Shown here piece after piece: positions 30,874 through 39,977 of a stretch of 64,000 nt of DNA. Every line of letters starts with the position of its first letter. Within the stretch, counting starts at the first letter, position 1. The notes under the pieces were generated by a model. It searched no databases. It was not told the DNA's origin and saw only the letters and a list, made by a program, of their open reading frames with translations. The position numbers and the translations under genes were made by a program. Source of the stretch: Azorhizobium oxalatiphilum (lineage in GTDB: Bacteria > Pseudomonadota > Alphaproteobacteria > Rhizobiales > Xanthobacteraceae); NCBI RefSeq assembly GCF_014635325.1, contig NZ_BMCT01000005.1, positions 372,001-436,000 of the forward strand, written 5' to 3'.

Positions 30874-31778
30874 GTGACGCCGCCGCCACCCCTCCCGCAT
30901 CCCGCCCGGCCTGGGTGGAGGATGTGAGGGCGGCCGTGGCCGGCCTGTTCACCGCGCTCAAGGTGCTGCGCACCCGCAAGCCCCGTGGCCCCGCGCCCCG
31001 CCTGCCCATGGACGGGCTGGTGGAGATGGTGTGCCTGTTCATGCTGGTGGGCGGCGTGGTGGCGGCCACCATGATCCTCATCGACCCGCTGATCCCGGGC
31101 CTGCGCCTGATGCTGCCGCTGGGCGTCATCCATTTCTTCGAGCGCGTCACCGAGCTTGGCCTCGGCGGCACCGTGCTGTGGCCGCTGGGTATCGCGCTCC
31201 TCGTGCTGCTGGGCGCCGTGCCGCACCTGGATTTGCTCTACCGCCGGGTGGCGGCGGCGGTGGTGGCGCGGGTCGGCTTTGTGTTCCTGAGCGTGGCCGC
31301 CACGTCGCTGGCGGTGCTGGTGGTCAAATACATCCTCGGCCGCGCGCGCCCCTATGAGGTGCTGCATCTGCCCGGCCCCAACGCCCATCTGACGTTCGAG
31401 CTGTTCAGGCTGCAGGCGAGCTACTCCAGCTTCCCGTCCGGCCATTCCACGGTGGTGTTCGCCTTCGCGGTCTCGGCGGCGCTGCTGTTTCCGAAGGCCC
31501 GCTGGTGGCTGATCGCGCTCGCCGTGCTGGTGGCCGCCTCCCGCGTGGTGCTCGGCTCGCATTTTCCCAGCGACGTGATCGCCGCCGCCGCCATCGCCAC
31601 CGCCTCCAGCTTCTGGCTGGCCAAGGTGTTCGCGGCACGCGGGCTGGTCTTCTCCATCGCGGCCGATGGCAGGCTTCATCCCATGCCCGGTCCTTCCATG
31701 CGGCGCCTGATGGCGCTTTTCTCGCCCGCGCACCGCCTGTCCGGTGCCTCCTCCGCTTCCCAAGAGGCTAGACCTTGA
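30870..31778 (+). CDS. PAP2-family membrane phosphatase
   Basis: A 302-residue inner-membrane phosphatase with the three PAP2 signatures in order: KYILGRARP (about 152-160), SFPSGHST (about 188-195) and SRVVLGSHFPSDV (about 226-238). The catalytic histidines are present. About six membrane helices are predicted. The TTG start overlaps the GT39 stop (TTGA), so the genes are translationally coupled. By context it is LpxE-like or recycles polyprenyl pyrophosphate for the sugar transfer; sequence alone does not separate these. Confidence 0.88.
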   Translation: MSDAAATPPASRPAWVEDVRAAVAGLFTALKVLRTRKPRGPAPRLPMDGLVEMVCLFMLVGGVVAATMILIDPLIPGLRLMLPLGVIHFFERVTELGLGGTVLWPLGIALLVLLGAVPHLDLLYRRVAAAVVARVGFVFLSVAATSLAVLVVKYILGRARPYEVLHLPGPNAHLTFELFRLQASYSSFPSGHSTVVFAFAVSAALLFPKARWWLIALAVLVAASRVVLGSHFPSDVIAAAAIATASSFWLAKVFAARGLVFSIAADGRLHPMPGPSMRRLMALFSPAHRLSGASSASQEARP

Positions 31779-32512
31779 GCTCCCCCTTTGCCGGATTTAC
31801 CGGCACGCCCCGCCTGTCCGTCGTCATCGCCGTCAAGAACGAGCAGGGCAACATCGCGCCCCTCGTGGCCGAGATTGACGCCGCCATGACGGAGCCGTTC
31901 GAGATCCTTTTCGTCAATGACGGTTCCACCGACGGCACCGCGCAGGAGCTGGTCGAGGTGGCCTCCACCCGCCCTTACGTCAGGGTCATCACCCACGCCA
32001 AATCCTGTGGAAAGTCGGCGGGCGTGAATACCGGCGCCTGGGCGGCGCGGGGCGAGATCGTGCTGCTGCTGGATGGCGACGGCCAGAACAATCCGGTCTA
32101 TCTGCCGGACATGGTTCGCGTGCTGGATGAAGGCGGTGCGCGTGTCGGCATGGTGCAGGGCGAGCGGCAGGGCCGCAAGGATACGGCGTTCAAGCGCGTC
32201 CAGTCCCGCACCGCCAACCGGGTGCGCCGTGCCTTGCTGAATGACGACACGCGCGATACGGGATGCGGCCTGAAGGTCGTGCGGCGCCCCGTTTATCTGG
32301 CCCTGCCCATCTTCGACGGCCTGCATCGCTTCACCCCCGCTCTGGTGAAGCGCGAGGGCTACGAGATCCGCACGCTCCCGGTCGTGGACCGGGCCCGTTG
32401 GCATGGCGTGTCCAATTACGGCTTCTTCAATCGCCTCTGGGTCGGCATCGCCGACCTCTTTGGCGTCTGGTGGCTGATCCGGCGGCGGCGGGTGCCGCAG
32501 GTCGTGGAGTGA
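31775..32512 (+). CDS. GT2 glycosyltransferase, polyprenyl-phosphate type
   Basis: The 245-residue product has the GT-A fold: LSVVIAVKNEQGNIAPLVAE, then FVNDGSTDGT and LLDGDGQNNP as nucleotide-sugar and metal-binding motifs. It matches DPM1/ArnC/RgtE-type enzymes that charge a polyprenyl phosphate with a sugar on the cytoplasmic face. It lacks the two C-terminal helices found in ArnC. The TTG start overlaps the PAP2 stop. It would supply donor for the GT39 enzyme upstream, and the next gene (LAB_N) may be its membrane partner. Confidence 0.87.
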   Translation: MSSPFAGFTGTPRLSVVIAVKNEQGNIAPLVAEIDAAMTEPFEILFVNDGSTDGTAQELVEVASTRPYVRVITHAKSCGKSAGVNTGAWAARGEIVLLLDGDGQNNPVYLPDMVRVLDEGGARVGMVQGERQGRKDTAFKRVQSRTANRVRRALLNDDTRDTGCGLKVVRRPVYLALPIFDGLHRFTPALVKREGYEIRTLPVVDRARWHGVSNYGFFNRLWVGIADLFGVWWLIRRRRVPQVVE

Positions 32513-32519
32513 AAGTCTG

Positions 32520-32855
32520 ATGCTGCTCGTTCAGCTCCTGAATTCGGTCGGCGATTATCTGCACGACGTGTTCATCACCCAGTTCGACGGCTGGGTGGTG
32601 CTCGGCTTCGTGGCGCAGGTGATGTTCACCGGCCGGTTCGTGGTGCAGTGGATCGCCAGCGAGCGGGCCGGGCGCTCGGTGCTGCCCTTCGCCTTCTGGA
32701 CCTTCTCGCTCGGCGGCGGCACGCTGCTGCTGGTCTATGCCATCTACAAGCGCGACCCGGTGTTCATCGCCGGACAGGTGTTTTCCACCCTGATCTATCT
32801 GCGCAACCTGCAGTTCGCCATCCGCGAGCGCCGCGCCAATCGCGCCGTGACCTGA
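32520..32855 (+). CDS. LAB_N-domain small membrane protein
   Basis: A 111-residue protein with three predicted membrane helices. GFVAQVMFTGRFVVQWIASE and VFSTLIYLRNLQFAIRE are the signature of the lipid-A-biosynthesis N-terminal (LAB_N) domain. These proteins commonly follow a GT2 polyprenyl-phosphate sugar transferase and in rhizobia are thought to assist it or flip the lipid-linked sugar. The start is 7 bases after the GT2 stop. It ends the cluster just before a strong bidirectional terminator. Confidence 0.88.
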   Translation: MLLVQLLNSVGDYLHDVFITQFDGWVVLGFVAQVMFTGRFVVQWIASERAGRSVLPFAFWTFSLGGGTLLLVYAIYKRDPVFIAGQVFSTLIYLRNLQFAIRERRANRAVT

Positions 32856-32872
32856 TCGGGGCTCGCCCCATG

Positions 32873-32911
32873 AAAAACCCCGCCGCCCGGAAGGACGGCG
32901 GGGTTTTTGTT
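32873..32911. terminator. Bidirectional terminator between LAB_N gene and metC
   Basis: CCCCGCCG, ten bases, CGGCGGGG with AAAAA on the left and TTTTT on the right serves both the plus-strand envelope cluster and the minus-strand metC gene. Confidence 0.9.
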
Positions 32912-32917
32912 TGAGGC

Positions 32918-34111
32918 TCACGCCGCCGCGGCAGCCCGCGCGGCCATCTTCTCCAGCGCCTGCGACAGATCCGCGATCACGTCCGCCGGCTCTTCCAGCC
33001 CGATGTGCAGGCGCACGGCCGGGCCTTCCACCTTCCATTCGGTCGCCGTGCGGTATTCCGCGCAGTCGAACGGAATGGCGAGGCATTCGAAGCCGCCCCA
33101 CGAATAGCCCATGCCGAACAGCTTCAACGAGTCGAAGAAGGTGGCATAGGCCGCCTCCGGCACCGGCTTCAGGATCAGGCTGAACAGGCCGGTGGCGCCG
33201 GTGAAGTCGCGCTTCCAGATGGCATGCCCCGGATCGCTCTCCAGCCCCGGATGCAGCACCCGCGACACATAAGGCGAGGCCGTCAGCCAGCGCGCCACCT
33301 CAAGGGCGGAGGTCTGGTGGCGCTCCAGCCGCACCGCGAGCGTGCGCAGCCCGCGCGAGCCGAGCGCCGCATCGTCCGGCGAGACGCAGATGCCCATGTC
33401 GCCATGGGTGGCGAGCACCTGGGTCCATGCCTTGCCCACCGCCGAGATGGTGCCGAGGTTCAGGTCCGCATGGCCGCCCAGATACTTGGTGCCGGCCTGA
33501 ATGGAGATGTCCACGCCGAAGCTGTGCGGCTTGAAGAAGAGCGGTGTCGCCCAGGTGTTGTCGATCAGCGTGAAGATGCCGCGCTCGCGCGCCACGGCGG
33601 TGATCGCCGGCACGTCCTGCATCTCGAAGCTCTGCGAGCCCGGCGCCTCAAGGAAGATGGCGCGGGTGTTGGGGCGGATGAGGTCCGCGATGCCGGCGCC
33701 GATGAGCGGATCGTAATAGGTGGTCTCCACCCCCATGCGCTTCAGCAGCTTGTCGCAGACATTGCGGGTGGGGCGGTAGACCGTATCCACCATCAGCAGG
33801 TGATCGCCCGCGCCCACCACGGACAGCAGGGCGACGGAGCAGGCCGAGAGGCCGGAGGGGGTGAGCACCGTGCCGTCGCCGCCTTCGAGCGCCGTGATGG
33901 CGTTCTGGAGCGCCTCGGTGGTGGGATTGCCGCGCCGGCCGTAGCTGTAGCGGCCGGTGTGGTTCACCAGATCCTTGTAGGTGGGGGAGAGCACGGTGGA
34001 GCCGCGCACCACCGGCGGATTGACGAAGCCGTCGAAGCGCTGGGGATCGAGGCCGAGATGGGCCACGCGGGTGGCGGGGGCCAGAGCGTCGTCGTCGCCG
34101 GAATGAGACAT
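32918..34111 (-). CDS. metC: Cystathionine beta-lyase
   Basis: A 397-residue PLP enzyme of the Cys/Met-metabolism family. The PLP lysine is K209 in SIQAGTKYLGGHADLNLGTI; RYSYGRRGNPTTEALQ and the aspartate in LIDNTWATPLFF are the other hallmarks. It cleaves cystathionine to homocysteine for methionine synthesis. ATG at 34111 (MSHSGDDD) is chosen; GTG at 34120 would add three residues with poor ribosome spacing. The upstream 421-base gap contains nested palindromes. A related gamma-lyase activity cannot be excluded from sequence. Confidence 0.92.
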   Translation of the reverse strand: MSHSGDDDALAPATRVAHLGLDPQRFDGFVNPPVVRGSTVLSPTYKDLVNHTGRYSYGRRGNPTTEALQNAITALEGGDGTVLTPSGLSACSVALLSVVGAGDHLLMVDTVYRPTRNVCDKLLKRMGVETTYYDPLIGAGIADLIRPNTRAIFLEAPGSQSFEMQDVPAITAVARERGIFTLIDNTWATPLFFKPHSFGVDISIQAGTKYLGGHADLNLGTISAVGKAWTQVLATHGDMGICVSPDDAALGSRGLRTLAVRLERHQTSALEVARWLTASPYVSRVLHPGLESDPGHAIWKRDFTGATGLFSLILKPVPEAAYATFFDSLKLFGMGYSWGGFECLAIPFDCAEYRTATEWKVEGPAVRLHIGLEEPADVIADLSQALEKMAARAAAAA

Positions 34112-34249
34112 GAGCCACACTTCTCCCGATAAACTCGCCGCGTGATCCTGTCCGCCGGATGCGGAATCACGCTTTCGGTTGTTGAAAAGAGACCAAAATC
34201 AGCGATCGGTTCAATCCGCTCGTCGTGATCAGGCTCTAAAGTCCGATCG

Positions 34250-34272
34250 GATCAGGTTGCAACAACCTGATC
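34250..34272. repeat. Palindrome, GATCAGGTTG type
   Basis: GATCAGGTTG, CAA, CAACCTGATC is a perfect 10-bp inverted repeat. A close relative lies 55 bases away and another at 48579. Confidence 0.8.
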
Positions 34273-34326
34273 GCTGAATCAGTCTCCAGGATACATGGAG
34301 TTGGATACATGGAGGACGTTTCGCCG

Positions 34327-34348
34327 ATCAGATTGCAGGCAATCTGAT
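34327..34348. repeat. Palindrome, ATCAGATTGC type
   Basis: ATCAGATTGC, AG, GCAATCTGAT is a perfect 10-bp inverted repeat related to the palindrome at 34250. Confidence 0.8.
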
Positions 34349-34532
34349 TGTTACGTGCTCCGGAACTGCATTCGTGCGCAACCCGCAGGCACCTATTGAC
34401 CGTGCGGGCGCGAGCGTTTGAGATGCTCCCATACGACGATCCCGCAGGGGACGTCGACTCTCGCCCTGTCAGGCGGGGGTCGGGCTGGCCACCGCCATCC
34501 CGGCTGGGGGACAAAAAAAGAAGGGATCATCC

Positions 34533-35543
34533 GTGAAACGCATCCTTATCGCAGCAATGGGTGTCCTCGCCCTCGGCGCAGGCGCCGCCAAGGCCACGAC
34601 GCTGGACGACGTGAAGGCGCGCGGCGCGCTGAACTGCGGCGTGACGCAGGGCCTGCCGGGCTTCTCCAGCCCCGACGACAAGGGCAACTGGACCGGCCTC
34701 GACGTGGACTTCTGCCGCGCCGTCGCGGCCGCCATCTTCAATGACGCCAGCAAGGTGCGCTACACGCCCCTGTCGGCCAAGGACCGCTTCACTGCGCTCC
34801 AGTCCGGCGCCATCGACGTGCTCTCGCGCAACACCACCTGGACCATGTCGCGCGACACCTCGCTCGGCTTCAACTTCGCTGGTGTGATGTATTACGACGG
34901 CCAGGGCTTCATGGTCCGCAAGTCGCTGAACATCAAGTCGGCCAAGGAGCTCAACGGCGCCTCGATCTGCGTGCAGACCGGCACCACCCACGAGCTGAAT
35001 CTCGGCGACTACTTCCGCGCCAACAACATGAAGTACGAGGTCATCACCTTCGCGACCATCGACGAGACGGTGAAGGCGTATGACAGCGGCCGTTGCGACG
35101 TGTTCACCTCGGACCAGTCGCAGATCTACGCCGTGAAGCTGAAGCTCACCAATGCGGGCGATCACATCGTCCTGCCGGAAGTGATCTCCAAGGAGCCGCT
35201 CGGCCCGCTGGTGCGCCATGGCGACGACCAGTGGTTCGACCTCATCAAGTGGACCTATTACGCGCTGCTCAACGCGGAAGAGCTGGGCGTGACCCAGAAG
35301 AATGCCGAGCAGGAGGTCAATTCGGCCAATCCGGAAGTGAAGCGCCTGCTCGGTTCGGACGGCAAGTTCGGCGAGGGCATCGGCCTCACCCCCGACTGGG
35401 CGCTGCGCGCCGTGAAGCTCGTCGGCAACTATGGCGAGATCTTCGAGCGCAACGTCGGCAAGGGTTCGCCGCTGGGCATCGAACGCGGCTTCAACAAGCT
35501 GTGGACCCAGGGCGGCCTCCAGTACGGCATGCCGATCCGCTGA
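34533..35543 (+). CDS. aapJ: General L-amino acid ABC transporter, substrate-binding protein
   Basis: A 336-residue periplasmic binding protein with signal peptide MKRILIAAMGVLALGAGAAK ending near residue 21. Matching sequence runs from TLDDVKARGALNCGVTQGLP to the C-terminus and has the family's usual length. It captures a broad range of L-amino acids for AapQMP. The start is GTG at 34533, with GAAGGG upstream. The gene is followed by a UUCG-loop hairpin, typical where the binding protein is made in excess over the permeases. Confidence 0.95.
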   Translation: MKRILIAAMGVLALGAGAAKATTLDDVKARGALNCGVTQGLPGFSSPDDKGNWTGLDVDFCRAVAAAIFNDASKVRYTPLSAKDRFTALQSGAIDVLSRNTTWTMSRDTSLGFNFAGVMYYDGQGFMVRKSLNIKSAKELNGASICVQTGTTHELNLGDYFRANNMKYEVITFATIDETVKAYDSGRCDVFTSDQSQIYAVKLKLTNAGDHIVLPEVISKEPLGPLVRHGDDQWFDLIKWTYYALLNAEELGVTQKNAEQEVNSANPEVKRLLGSDGKFGEGIGLTPDWALRAVKLVGNYGEIFERNVGKGSPLGIERGFNKLWTQGGLQYGMPIR

Positions 35544-35900
35544 TCACGCAGTTCCGATGCCCGGTTCGCCGGGCATCGGCCTTTTAGGGGCGTTCGCCGT
35601 TCCGGCTGGGGAGACGGGGCGGGCGCTCTGATCCGGATGTGTCGCAGCGGGGAGCTGCCGGCGGGCCGGATCGTCGCCAATCGCCAAATTGGCGTGCCCC
35701 CGACTGAGGGGCATTCGAAGGATGCACCGGCCGCAGCCCCATCTGGATCAGGCGCGGCTGAAGGGCATTCCATCCCGTATCGTCGCGTTGATTGCCCGAC
35801 TGCCGCGGATATTGGCCAAAGTTGGCTGGTCTTGGGGGCTGGCCGCGGGCGCCAGAGCGGACGACAGAGCCGCCGGCCTATCTCATTTCCGAGGGACAAC
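35544..35900. other. 357-base gap between aapJ and aapQ
   Basis: Beyond the hairpin at 35554-35579 it contains a short inverted repeat GCCAAT-N6-ATTGGC (35677-35694). No reading frame with family resemblance is seen. It is long for an intra-operon gap, so a second promoter for aapQMP is possible. Confidence 0.5.
35554..35585 (+). terminator. UUCG-loop attenuating hairpin after aapJ
   Basis: CCGATGCCCGG, TTCG, CCGGGCATCGG is a perfect 11-bp stem with an extra-stable tetraloop, followed by CCTTTTAG. It probably allows partial read-through and protects aapJ mRNA. Confidence 0.75.
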
Positions 35901-37193
35901 ATGACAGACGCTAGCCTGCGTGAAGGACCGCCGAAGGTCCGCCGCTGGTCCTGGACCGATCCGAAGCTCCGCTCTCTGGTCCTCCAGGCCGTGCTCGGCA
36001 TCTTCCTGATCTGGATGGCCTGGTCCATCCTCGCCAATGCGCAGGCGAACCTCGCGCGGCGCGGCATCGCCTCCGGCTTCGGCTTCCTCGAGAATTCCGC
36101 CGGTTTCGGCCTCGTGCAGACGCTGATCCCCTACGATGAGAGCATGAGCTACGGCCGTGCCTTCCTTGTGGGCCTGCTCAACACGCTGCTGGTGGCCTTC
36201 GTCGGCATCATCTTCGCCACCCTCATCGGCTTCGTGATGGGCGTGGCGCGCCTGTCCTCCAACGTGGTCATCAAGGCGCTGGCCTCGGCCTATGTGGAAG
36301 TGACCCGCAACCTGCCGCCGCTGTTCCAGATCATGTTCTGGTACATCGCCGTGCTGGCGGCGCTGCCGGGACCGCGCCAGAGCCTGAGCTTTGGTCTTCA
36401 GCCGCTCATCAACGCTATCGCCTCGGGCCTCAACGGCATCGGCCTCGGCTCGGTGGGCGCCCAGCTCTCCGCATTCGCCGGCACGCTCGCGGCGCCGGGC
36501 GTGTTCCTCAACAATCGCGGCCTGCGCATCCCGCGTCCGGTCTTCGAGAGCGGCTCGACCATCGTCGGCATCGCGCTCGTGGTGGCCATCTTCGCCATCT
36601 GGTTCACCATGCGCTGGGCCAAGCGCCGGCGGGTGGCCACCGGCCAGCAGTTCCCGGTGTTCTGGACCGCTCTGGCCCTCCTCATCGGCCTGCCGCTGAT
36701 CGCCGCCGTCGTCACCGGCTTTCCGGTGACGTTCGAGAAGCCCGAACTGCGCGGCTTCAACTTCGTGGGTGGCGTGCCCGTCATCCCCGAGTTCGTGGCG
36801 CTGCTGTTCGCGCTCTCCATCTACACCGCCGGCTTCATCGCCGAGATCGTGCGCGCGGGCATCCTCTCGGTGTCCAAGGGGCAGTCGGAGGCGGCGGCTT
36901 CGCTGGGGCTGAAGCCCAATCTCACCATGCGCCTGGTGGTGATCCCGCAGGCGCTGCGGGTGATTATTCCCCCGCTCACCAGCCAGTATCTGAACCTCAC
37001 CAAGAATTCGACGCTGGGCGTGGCGGTGGGCTATCCCGATCTGGTGGCGGTGTTCGCGGGCACCACGCTGAACCAGACCGGACAGGCCATCGAGATCATC
37101 GCCATCACCATGGCGGTCTATCTCACCATCTCGATCATCACCACGATGATCATGAACTGGTACAACCGGCGCGTCGCGCTGGTGGAACGCTGA
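35901..37193 (+). CDS. aapQ: General L-amino acid ABC transporter permease AapQ
   Basis: A 430-residue inner-membrane permease with about eight helices. The EAA loop SVSKGQSEAAASLGLKPNLT, which docks the ATPase, is near residue 330. The long insertion between helices (about 160-290) is typical of AapQ compared with shorter HisQ-type permeases. It pairs with AapM 12 bases downstream. ATG 35901 has GAGGGAC upstream; a longer frame reaching 35637 is not membrane-like and is rejected. Confidence 0.95.
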   Translation: MTDASLREGPPKVRRWSWTDPKLRSLVLQAVLGIFLIWMAWSILANAQANLARRGIASGFGFLENSAGFGLVQTLIPYDESMSYGRAFLVGLLNTLLVAFVGIIFATLIGFVMGVARLSSNVVIKALASAYVEVTRNLPPLFQIMFWYIAVLAALPGPRQSLSFGLQPLINAIASGLNGIGLGSVGAQLSAFAGTLAAPGVFLNNRGLRIPRPVFESGSTIVGIALVVAIFAIWFTMRWAKRRRVATGQQFPVFWTALALLIGLPLIAAVVTGFPVTFEKPELRGFNFVGGVPVIPEFVALLFALSIYTAGFIAEIVRAGILSVSKGQSEAAASLGLKPNLTMRLVVIPQALRVIIPPLTSQYLNLTKNSTLGVAVGYPDLVAVFAGTTLNQTGQAIEIIAITMAVYLTISIITTMIMNWYNRRVALVER

Positions 37194-37205
37194 GGAGCCG
37201 CCGCC

Positions 37206-38606
37206 ATGGACGTATCCGCTCCTCCCGCCGGCAAGCCCTCCGGTTACGTGTCTTCGGCCATGCTGCAGCAGCAGCCGCCGCCAGTCTCCACCACTGGCCC
37301 CATCGCCTGGGCGCGGGCGCATCTGGTCGGCTCGGTCGGGCAGGTGCTGCTCACCCTGTTCGGCCTGTGGGTGGCCTATGTGGTGATCCCGCCGGTGGTG
37401 CGCTTCTTCTTCATCGACGCGGTGTTCACCGGCACCAATCGCGACGCCTGCCTGCCCGAGAAGGTGGGCCGGGATGTGGGCGCCTGCTGGCCCTTCATCT
37501 GGGCCAAGTGGAACCAGATCATCTATGGCTTCTATCCGGAGCCGGAGCGCTGGCGGGTCAATCTCGTCTATGCGCTGGGCGTGGTGCTTCTGGTGCCGCT
37601 GATGATCCAGAAGGTGCCCGGCAAGCGCCTGAACGCGCTGGCTTTCTTCGGCATCTATCCGGTGGTGGCCTTCGTGCTGCTCACCGGCGGCGACCTCGGC
37701 CTGCGCGGCTTCCTCCTGAGCCGGCTCGGGCTCGGCGGCGTGTTCACCAACATCGGGCAGGCCATCGGCCTCAGGTCCGGCTTCTGGCCGGACTATGTGG
37801 TCTCGGCCCTGCTCATCTCCGCCATCGTGGCGGCGGTGGCGCCGGTGTTCGCCGGCAACCGCAGGACGGCGGGCAAAGGCATGCTCGTCGTCTTCGCCGT
37901 GCTCGGCGTGGTGCTGGCGGCGGTGGATATTCCCTTCGGCCTCACCTCGGTGCGCACCGACCTGTGGGGCGGCATGCTGGTGACGCTGGTCATCGCGGTC
38001 ACAGGCATCACCGCTTCGCTGCCGCTGGGCATCCTGCTGGCGCTGGGCCGGCGCTCGCAGATGCCGCTGGTGAGCATCGCCTCCACCGCCTTCATCGAGT
38101 TCTGGCGCGGCGTGCCGCTGATCACGGTGCTGTTCTTCGCCACCTACATGCTGCCGCTGTTCCTGCCCGGCGGCGTCAGCATCGACAAGCTGCTGCTGGC
38201 GCTGGTGGGTGTCGCTTTGTTCGCCTCCGCCTACATGGCGGAAGTGGTGCGCGGCGGCCTGCAGGCGATCCCCAAGGGCCAGTATGAGGGCGCAGCCGCC
38301 CTCGGCCTGCCGGGCGGCCTGATGATGCGCCTCGTGGTGATGCCGCAGGCGCTGAAGCTGGTGATCCCCGGCATCGTCAACAACTTCATCGGCCTGTTCA
38401 AGGACACCACGCTGGTGCTGATCGTCGCGATCTTCGACCTGCTGGGTGCGCTGCGCGCGGCCTTTGCCGATGCCTCCTGGGCCACCCCCACCACGGTGGT
38501 GACGGGCTTCGGCTTTGCCGGCCTGTTCTATTTCGTGTTCTGCTTCGGCATGTCCCGCTACTCCATGGCGCTCGAACGGCGTCTTGACCGCAACCACCGC
38601 CATTGA
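37206..38606 (+). CDS. aapM: General L-amino acid ABC transporter permease AapM
   Basis: A 466-residue permease with about nine helices, the second half of the heterodimeric pore for L-amino acids. The EAA loop reads [20 protein letters not shown] near residue 355. The N-terminal 45 residues are a cytoplasmic Pro/Gln-rich segment. It lies directly after aapQ and 13 bases before aapP, consistent with a single transcript. Confidence 0.95.
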   Translation: MDVSAPPAGKPSGYVSSAMLQQQPPPVSTTGPIAWARAHLVGSVGQVLLTLFGLWVAYVVIPPVVRFFFIDAVFTGTNRDACLPEKVGRDVGACWPFIWAKWNQIIYGFYPEPERWRVNLVYALGVVLLVPLMIQKVPGKRLNALAFFGIYPVVAFVLLTGGDLGLRGFLLSRLGLGGVFTNIGQAIGLRSGFWPDYVVSALLISAIVAAVAPVFAGNRRTAGKGMLVVFAVLGVVLAAVDIPFGLTSVRTDLWGGMLVTLVIAVTGITASLPLGILLALGRRSQMPLVSIASTAFIEFWRGVPLITVLFFATYMLPLFLPGGVSIDKLLLALVGVALFASAYMAEVVRGGLQAIPKGQYEGAAALGLPGGLMMRLVVMPQALKLVIPGIVNNFIGLFKDTTLVLIVAIFDLLGALRAAFADASWATPTTVVTGFGFAGLFYFVFCFGMSRYSMALERRLDRNHRH

Positions 38607-38619
38607 GGGAAAGAACAAA

Positions 38620-39396
<777 letters not shown>

Positions 39397-39405
39397 CGGG
39401 CACCC

Positions 39406-39434
39406 GTCCACGCGGCGTTCAAGGCCGCGTGGAC
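39406..39434 (+). terminator. Hairpin after aapP
   Basis: GTCCACGCGGC, seven bases, GCCGCGTGGAC is a perfect 11-bp stem 10 bases past the stop. There is no T-run, so it may stabilise the 3' end or allow read-through into the next small gene. Confidence 0.55.
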
Positions 39435-39484
39435 CCAAAGGGCGGGTGCAGACGTTCCTCTGGGACAACCAGAAGGAGGCGATC

Positions 39485-39679
39485 ATGCAGGATCCTGCCG
39501 AACGCCGCGAGGAACGCGACTTCCATCAGCCGGATAGGGAAGGCCCCGCCGGCGAACCCATCAAGCCCGCCGCGCAGGCCAGACAGGGCGTCGGCTCCGG
39601 TCGTATCCTGACAGTGCTCAGCGTCGCTCTGGTGCTGGTGATCATCGGCTTCGCCGCGACCTATATGGGCATGGTCTGA
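39485..39679 (+). CDS. Small single-helix membrane protein
   Basis: A 64-residue protein: an acidic and basic N-terminal stretch (1-38) and a C-terminal membrane helix from about residue 41 (RILTVLSVALVLVIIGFAAT). The ATG at 39485 has a strong AAGGAGG; an upstream ATG at 39446 is less likely. The last 11 codons lie in a 91-base unit duplicated in tandem just downstream (39735). Function unknown. Confidence 0.7.
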   Translation: MQDPAERREERDFHQPDREGPAGEPIKPAAQARQGVGSGRILTVLSVALVLVIIGFAATYMGMV

Positions 39680-39826
39680 CGGCCTTTTCGCATACGGCAC
39701 GCACTCCCTCTCCCGCCTGCGGGGAGGGCTGGGGATCGGTTTCGCCGCGACCTACATGGGCATGGTCTGACGGCGCTTTCGCATGCGGCACGCACTCCCT
39801 CTCCCGCTTGCGGGGGAGGGCTGGGG
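39644..39826 (+). repeat. Tandem duplication of gene 3' end plus REP hairpin
   Basis: A 91-base unit (39644-39734) is repeated at 39735-39826 with six mismatches and one indel. It spans the last 11 codons and stop of the small membrane gene and the REP hairpin after it. Both coding-part differences are synonymous (GGC/GGT and TAT/TAC). Confidence 0.92.
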
Positions 39827-39930
39827 AGGGGGCCGCGCGCTGCGCGGAGGCGCGCTCCACCGGCCTCCCCATTCCCGATTTTCCGCCCGGTCTGCCCCCT
39901 CCCTAACCCTCCCCCGCAAGCGGGAGAGGG
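39797..39930. repeat. MITE-like REP doublet, copy 1
   Basis: Two CCCTCTCCCGCTTGCGGGGG palindromes face each other at the ends, with inner arms CTGGGGAGGGGG / CCCCCTCCCTAA and a GC-rich core GGGGCCGCGCGC. The 134-bp element lies between convergent genes and has a longer relative at 51810-51980. Confidence 0.85.
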
Positions 39931-39977
39931 GACAGGTCGCGCTGGGGGAAGTGTGGCGCCTGTAGCGAGCGGCCCGC

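Larger units (their letters stand above)
34112..34532. other. 421-base divergent region between metC and aapJ
   Basis: It carries two similar palindromes (34250-34272; 34327-34348) and a 12-base direct repeat GGATACATGGAG at 34290 and 34304. A run AAAAAAAG lies before the aapJ start. I see no reading frame or RNA I can name. Confidence 0.6.

Noticed and set aside
39700-39930. Clustered repeats considered as a CRISPR array
   Set aside because: Units are inverted palindromes of unequal spacing and the direct repeat has only two copies adjoining each other, with no unique spacers.
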